Below, piece by piece: positions 60,548 through 64,000 of a DNA stretch of 64,000 nt. The DNA lies in assembly GCA_002030045.1 (NCBI GenBank), contig LQBI01000002.1, positions 62,001-126,000 on the forward strand, read 5' to 3'. The notes beneath the pieces are model-generated. The model saw only the letters and a list, made by a program, of their open reading frames with translations, did no database searches and was not told where the DNA came from. Made by a program: the position numbers and the translations under genes. The stretch is from Candidatus Aegiribacteria sp. MLS_C (GTDB lineage Bacteria; Fermentibacterota; Fermentibacteria; Fermentibacterales; JCC-6). Every line of letters starts with the position of its first letter. The stretch's first letter is position 1.

Positions 60548-61632
60548 AGCGGCTGAAGAGGATACTCTACGCGATGGTGTTCATCTTCGCCCTCCTGGTG
60601 GTCCTTGGCGCCTTCTTCACCGTATCCGAGACCGAGCAGGCCGTAATACTCCAGCTGGGGGAACCGATACGGGTGATCGTGGGGGACAGGACCCCGGAGG
60701 AGATGGCAGAGCTTCAGGCATGGATTGAGGCCAACGCACCGGGAGTGGCCCTCAGCCAGGGTGCCGGGCTCTACTTCAAGATACCCTTTCTTCAGCAGGT
60801 GAGGGTTTTCGACGACAGGATAATGGAGTACGACGATCCCCCGGCGGACGTCGTGACCAGGGACAAGAAGCACATCAAGGTCGACTGCTACGCCCGGTGG
60901 CGCATTCAGAACCCCCTCCTGTTCCTGATGAGCGTGAGGACAGAGACCGGTGCCATAAGCCGTCTGGACGATATAATCTACTCCACCATCAGGCAGGAAC
61001 TGGGCAAGAGCAACCTCATTCAGATAGTAAGGAGCACCAACGATCCAATCGGCCTCGGGGACTACGTCCGACTGGTTAACAACGTCGCCTACTCCGACAC
61101 CCTGGAGGATATCGAGATGGACGAGTCCGGGGAGATACAGGAGACCATCCGCCTGGTGAGGATGCCGGCCGGCCAGGGAAGGATAAGTATCCTGGAGCGG
61201 GTGGCCGACACCAGCAGGAGGATGGCGGCGGACTACGGCATCTGGATAATCGATGTCAGGATCAAGAGGGCCGACCTCCCGGAGGAGAACCAGGAAGCGG
61301 TCTTCTCAAGGATGCAGGCGGAGAGGAACAGGATATCCAACAGGTACAGGGCCGAAGGCAGGAGGATGTCCGACGTGATAATAGCCGACACCGATCTGCA
61401 GGTGGATTCCATACGGGCGGGGGCCAGCATGAACGCTCTCACCATAAGGGGAAGGGCTGACAGTACTGCTGCCGCCATATACGCCGAAGCCTACAGCACC
61501 TATCCGGACTTCTACGGTTTCACGCGCTCACTTGAAACCCTGGAGAAGGCAATGGGGAGTTCAGGCAGAATAGTGGTGGGCACCGACGGTATCTTCGAGT
61601 ACCTCGTCTCCAGGCCGGGGGATTTCCTCTAG
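60544..61632 (+). CDS. hflC: HflC (SPFH protein, FtsH modulator)
   Basis: The 362-aa partner of HflK has an N-terminal helix (MVFIFALLVVLGAFFTV), the opening ETEQAVILQLGEPI, the FKIPFLQQVRVFDDRI motif and the conserved GIWIIDVRIKRADLP. The C-terminal helical part ends in LVSRPGDFL. It has an insertion of about 40 residues after the ILQLGEPI strand compared with the compact E. coli form. It is followed after three bases by the thioesterase gene. Confidence 0.94.
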   Translation: MKRLKRILYAMVFIFALLVVLGAFFTVSETEQAVILQLGEPIRVIVGDRTPEEMAELQAWIEANAPGVALSQGAGLYFKIPFLQQVRVFDDRIMEYDDPPADVVTRDKKHIKVDCYARWRIQNPLLFLMSVRTETGAISRLDDIIYSTIRQELGKSNLIQIVRSTNDPIGLGDYVRLVNNVAYSDTLEDIEMDESGEIQETIRLVRMPAGQGRISILERVADTSRRMAADYGIWIIDVRIKRADLPEENQEAVFSRMQAERNRISNRYRAEGRRMSDVIIADTDLQVDSIRAGASMNALTIRGRADSTAAAIYAEAYSTYPDFYGFTRSLETLEKAMGSSGRIVVGTDGIFEYLVSRPGDFL

Positions 61633-61635
61633 GCC

Positions 61636-62067
61636 ATGGCGGCGGAAGAAGGGGCCGGGATCAGGTTCGACGACGACAGGCACTGTTTCGTCTGCGGAGA
61701 GAAGAACAGCTTCGGACTCAGGCTGAAGCCGAAGGGTGAGAATGGAGAGGGACTGATCGACTGGGTGCCGGACCGGCGCCACCAGGGATTCGAGGGCGTC
61801 GTTCACGGCGGGCTGATATCCACTCTGCTCGACGAGGCTATGGCATACGCCTCCAAGAGCCTGGGTTGTTTCTGCGTCACGGCGGAACTCTCGGTCAGGT
61901 TCAGGGCCCCGGTCACCACAGGCCTGCCCGTGCAGGTAAGGGCCAGGGTTGTGGAACAGAGGGGAAGGGTGATCAGGCTGGAGGCCTCAGTGACCCAGGA
62001 GGGACTGGAGAAGGCCACCGGACGCGGAACTTTCCTCCAGGTCCCGGGGGAGAGAAAGGAAGATTGA
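61636..62067 (+). CDS. PaaI-like hotdog thioesterase
   Basis: The 143-aa protein has a hotdog fold with HGGLISTLLDEAMAYA, the usual helix of PaaI/thioesterase superfamily members (catalytic residue in this helix), and an N-terminal CFVCGEKN element found in a subset of these. Acyl-CoA or acyl-ACP hydrolysis is the likely reaction. It starts three bases after hflC and overlaps the reductase gene by four bases (TTGA). Confidence 0.9.
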   Translation: MAAEEGAGIRFDDDRHCFVCGEKNSFGLRLKPKGENGEGLIDWVPDRRHQGFEGVVHGGLISTLLDEAMAYASKSLGCFCVTAELSVRFRAPVTTGLPVQVRARVVEQRGRVIRLEASVTQEGLEKATGRGTFLQVPGERKED

Positions 62068-62858
62068 GCGCTGACAGGGTCCTGGTCACCGGAGCCTCCG
62101 GAAGACTGGGGGCCTCCGTCCTTCCATTCCTGTCAGCGGAATGGGAGCCGATACCCGTTTCCCGCAGCGGTGACATGGGAACGGAGGCCATCGACCTGCT
62201 CCTCGGAGAGAACAGGGATTCCCTGCTGAACAGGGATTTCAGCGCCGTCGTCAACACCGCGGCTCTGTCCTCCGTAGCCGAGTGCTCCCGTCGGCCTGCC
62301 CGGGCACTGCTGCTGAACGCTCTCTGGCCAGCGGAACTCGCCTCCTCCTGCCGTGAGAGAAACATTCCGATGGTGCACTTCTCCACGGACCTTGTCTACA
62401 GCGGAGGCAATCCACCCTACCACGAGGGATCGGCGGCTGTACCCCTGTCATTCTACGGATGGTCCAAGCTGCTGGGAGACCTCATGGTGGAGCGGAGGTA
62501 CCCGGGGGCGTTGATAGTTCGGACCTCGGTGCTGTGCGGAGAGACCTCATCGAAGCACAGGACCTTTTCGCAGGACGTTCTTTGCGGCAGGGTGAGAACT
62601 GTCTGGGTGGACAGCTGGAGGAACCACACGCCCGTCGACTGGCTCGCGGGACTTCTTCCCGGACTGCTGGAAGATGGACTCACCGGCACGGTGATAGCCT
62701 CGGGGGAGAATTCCCGGACCAGGTCCGCATACGCGGAAGCCATTCTGAGCGTACACGGACTTCCCTCGGAACACCTGGTACAGGAGTACGCCCCGCCGGG
62801 AGTGCCGAGGATGCTTGACCTCAGGGGCCGGTTCAGCACTCCGGATGACATAGTATGA
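62064..62858 (+). CDS. RmlD-like sugar-nucleotide reductase
   Basis: The 264-aa short-chain reductase has the NAD(P)-binding motif VTGASGRLG, VNTAALSSVAECS and HFSTDLVY, and the catalytic FYGWSKLLGD (YxxxK), all typical of dTDP-4-dehydrorhamnose reductase and relatives. TTG 62064 has AAGGA upstream and overlaps the stop of the thioesterase gene. The open frame to 61866 lies in that gene. It may provide rhamnose for the glycan, but the rest of the rml genes are not here, so the substrate is uncertain. Confidence 0.9.
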   Translation: MSADRVLVTGASGRLGASVLPFLSAEWEPIPVSRSGDMGTEAIDLLLGENRDSLLNRDFSAVVNTAALSSVAECSRRPARALLLNALWPAELASSCRERNIPMVHFSTDLVYSGGNPPYHEGSAAVPLSFYGWSKLLGDLMVERRYPGALIVRTSVLCGETSSKHRTFSQDVLCGRVRTVWVDSWRNHTPVDWLAGLLPGLLEDGLTGTVIASGENSRTRSAYAEAILSVHGLPSEHLVQEYAPPGVPRMLDLRGRFSTPDDIV

Positions 62859-62917
62859 AAACCCAGTTACGGACCCGTCCACCCGTCTGCCTGAACAGGA
62901 ACGGCACATCGCTGAAG

Positions 62918-62949
62918 CACGGAGCCCGGGTTTTGAGAGGGGCTCCGTG
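62918..62949 (+). promoter_or_regulatory. Perfect hairpin enclosing the ribosome-binding site and start codon
   Basis: CACGGAGCCC (62918-62927) and GGGCTCCGTG (62940-62949) form a perfect 10-bp stem. The loop holds part of GAGAGG, and the 3' arm ends in the GTG start codon (62947-62949) of the next gene. The structure would block initiation unless opened. Confidence 0.6.
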
Positions 62950-63837
62950 AGAGGCGGAGGACGCGACAGGGAGACGCTGATCCGTCAGGGCATCGAGGCG
63001 GGCAGCCGGGATATGATGAGCGAGGACCGCATATGGTCCCGCCACAGCAGTGACAAGGCGGACATCTCCCGAGTGCTTATGCGGGTGGTCCGGCGCCTTC
63101 ACAGAACTCTGCCCGCCGGCCTGGAGATGAGGGCCCTCTCGCTCGGTTCCGGCTCGGAGCCTCAGTTACAGATACTGAAGGCCGCATTCGGCGGTGGTCT
63201 CTATCTTCTGGATGTGGACGAGGTCCCACTGGAAACGGTGAGGAAGGACCTGAGGAACCGCTGCATAGAGGAGGGGGTGTACACGCTCAGGGGCGACTAC
63301 TGCGCACTGCTGGCCAGCGCCGGGTCATCCCGCGGTTTTCTGAGGAGTTCTCTCCACGGGGAGCGGGTGCACCTGGTGACCATGCACCACTCGCTCTACT
63401 ACGCGGAGACTTCGAGCTGGAAGGAACTCTTCCGGAACGTGCTGGATGAGATCCTGCCGGGACACGGTTCCGTGCACGCAGTACTGATGTCCCCCGACTG
63501 CTCCCTGGAGGACTCCACCGCCCGGCTCTACGCCAGGTTCGCCGGCGGGTTCCTGGGAGCGAGGAACGACCAGGACCTGGCGGCGTTCAGCAGGGATATC
63601 CGCCGTGAACCCTGGATGCGCGGCGCCTCGGTCGGCGTGGAGACCAGACAGGTCAGGTTCTCGGCTGAGGATTTCCGGCAGTTGATGTCTGTGGTGTGGA
63701 TGATACTGCTCTACCCCAGCCCCAACAGGTTCGACCAGGGCCAGATGAGGGAAATAGCGGAATACGTTTACGACGTGATCTGGTCAGGCGGAAGATCGCT
63801 GGTACAGCTGCAGGACCACCTCGTGATAAACCGGTAG
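62947..63837 (+). CDS. Class I methyltransferase-like protein
   Basis: The 296-aa protein has a Rossmann SAM-binding pattern: ALSLGSGSEPQ (motif I), LYLLDVDE with the acidic residue at the end of strand 2, and VHLVTMHHSLYYAE (motif IV region). No signal peptide or membrane helix is visible. Substrate unknown. Start GTG 62947 is preceded by GAGAGG at six bases, but lies in the 3' arm of a perfect hairpin. If that GTG is not used, ATG 63013 or 63016 would give a protein about 22 residues shorter. Confidence 0.75.
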   Translation: MRGGGRDRETLIRQGIEAGSRDMMSEDRIWSRHSSDKADISRVLMRVVRRLHRTLPAGLEMRALSLGSGSEPQLQILKAAFGGGLYLLDVDEVPLETVRKDLRNRCIEEGVYTLRGDYCALLASAGSSRGFLRSSLHGERVHLVTMHHSLYYAETSSWKELFRNVLDEILPGHGSVHAVLMSPDCSLEDSTARLYARFAGGFLGARNDQDLAAFSRDIRREPWMRGASVGVETRQVRFSAEDFRQLMSVVWMILLYPSPNRFDQGQMREIAEYVYDVIWSGGRSLVQLQDHLVINR

Positions 63838-63849
63838 GACTGTCCCGGT

Positions 63850-64000
63850 TCAGCCCTCCGGCCAGCCCTCGGCCATTATTTCATTGAGGGTGTTCACAAG
63901 TGTATCTATGGGGGTCCTTATCTGTCCCAGGGAATCACGCTCCCTCACCGTGACCATGGAATCCTCCAGGGAATCGAAGTCGAAGGTCACGCAGAAGGGT
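63850..64000 (-). CDS. glyQS: Glycyl-tRNA synthetase, C-terminal end (partial)
   Basis: Minus-strand translation from the right edge gives 50 codons ending at TGA 63850. The sequence [19 protein letters not shown], followed by [12 protein letters not shown], matches the end of the anticodon-binding domain of the dimeric class II glycyl-tRNA synthetase (usually YCVTVDFDTLEDGTVTVRDRD). The rest lies outside the window. It converges with the methyltransferase-like gene 12 bases away. Confidence 0.88.
   Translation of the reverse strand, partial: PFCVTFDFDSLEDSMVTVRERDSLGQIRTPIDTLVNTLNEIMAEGWPEG

Noticed and set aside
1-64000. Mobile elements, integrases, phage genes, rRNA and tRNA
   Set aside because: No transposase, recombinase or capsid-like protein was seen in any frame, and no intergenic gap contains a recognisable cloverleaf or rRNA sequence.

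Overview
The window is about 62% GC by eye and carries 57 well-supported protein genes, most of them packed into co-directional runs with 4-bp start/stop overlaps. The organism looks like an uncultured, deep-branching diderm bacterium. Evidence for an outer membrane is a small beta-barrel protein ending in Phe, a Wza/SLBB exporter with a Wzz-like partner, and several lipoproteins. AGG (Arg) and ATA (Ile) codons are heavily used despite the high GC, about a dozen genes start with TTG, and GreA has the long form of about 714 aa also seen in Chlamydiae. The Fermentibacterota or a related FCB-type lineage would fit, but this is inference and not something the sequence proves. I saw no rRNA, tRNA, CRISPR array, transposase, integrase or phage gene.

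Region 1 (1-28.5 kb) is an envelope-polysaccharide and lipid-modification region. It holds a sugar-nucleotide epimerase (left edge), three B12-binding radical SAM enzymes, one SPASM-like radical SAM enzyme, about ten glycosyltransferases of GT2, GT4 and GT-C type, a WbaP-type initiating sugar-phosphate transferase, a DegT aminotransferase, an O-antigen ligase/polymerase and a MurJ-type flippase. A minus-strand run from 19.3 kb to 9.6 kb continues from these genes into an M29-like aminopeptidase, a PAP2 phosphatase, dgkA and serS. Polysaccharide export genes (SLBB plus Wzz) lie apart at 46.8-49.2 kb.

Region 2 (28.5-39.8 kb) holds long GreA, a Tat-exported protein of unknown function, a HAD phosphatase, a PP-loop tRNA-thiolase-like protein, a heterodimeric ABC exporter preceded by a promoter and a possible 9-codon leader peptide, a PflX-type radical SAM protein, and the thiM-thiE thiamine salvage pair under a TPP riboswitch.

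Region 3 (39.8-46.7 kb) encodes exported proteins: an 825-aa protein with about ten 26-residue Gly/Asp repeats followed by HEAT-like repeats, an FN3 lipoprotein, two related proteins resembling class A beta-lactamases without the catalytic residues, an Ig-like lipoprotein and an outer-membrane barrel. argF follows. Two UUCG-capped terminators separate transcription units.

Region 4 (46.7-64 kb) holds the exporter pair, eno-ftsB/divIC-rsgA, two overlapping response regulators (sigma-54 activator and HD-GYP), an M23 lipoprotein, a NodU-type carbamoyltransferase overlapping a sigma-54 activator whose receiver lacks the phospho-acceptor Asp, hflK-hflC, a hotdog thioesterase, a RmlD-like reductase, a methyltransferase-like protein whose start codon lies in a perfect hairpin, and the 3' end of a glycyl-tRNA synthetase gene at the right edge.
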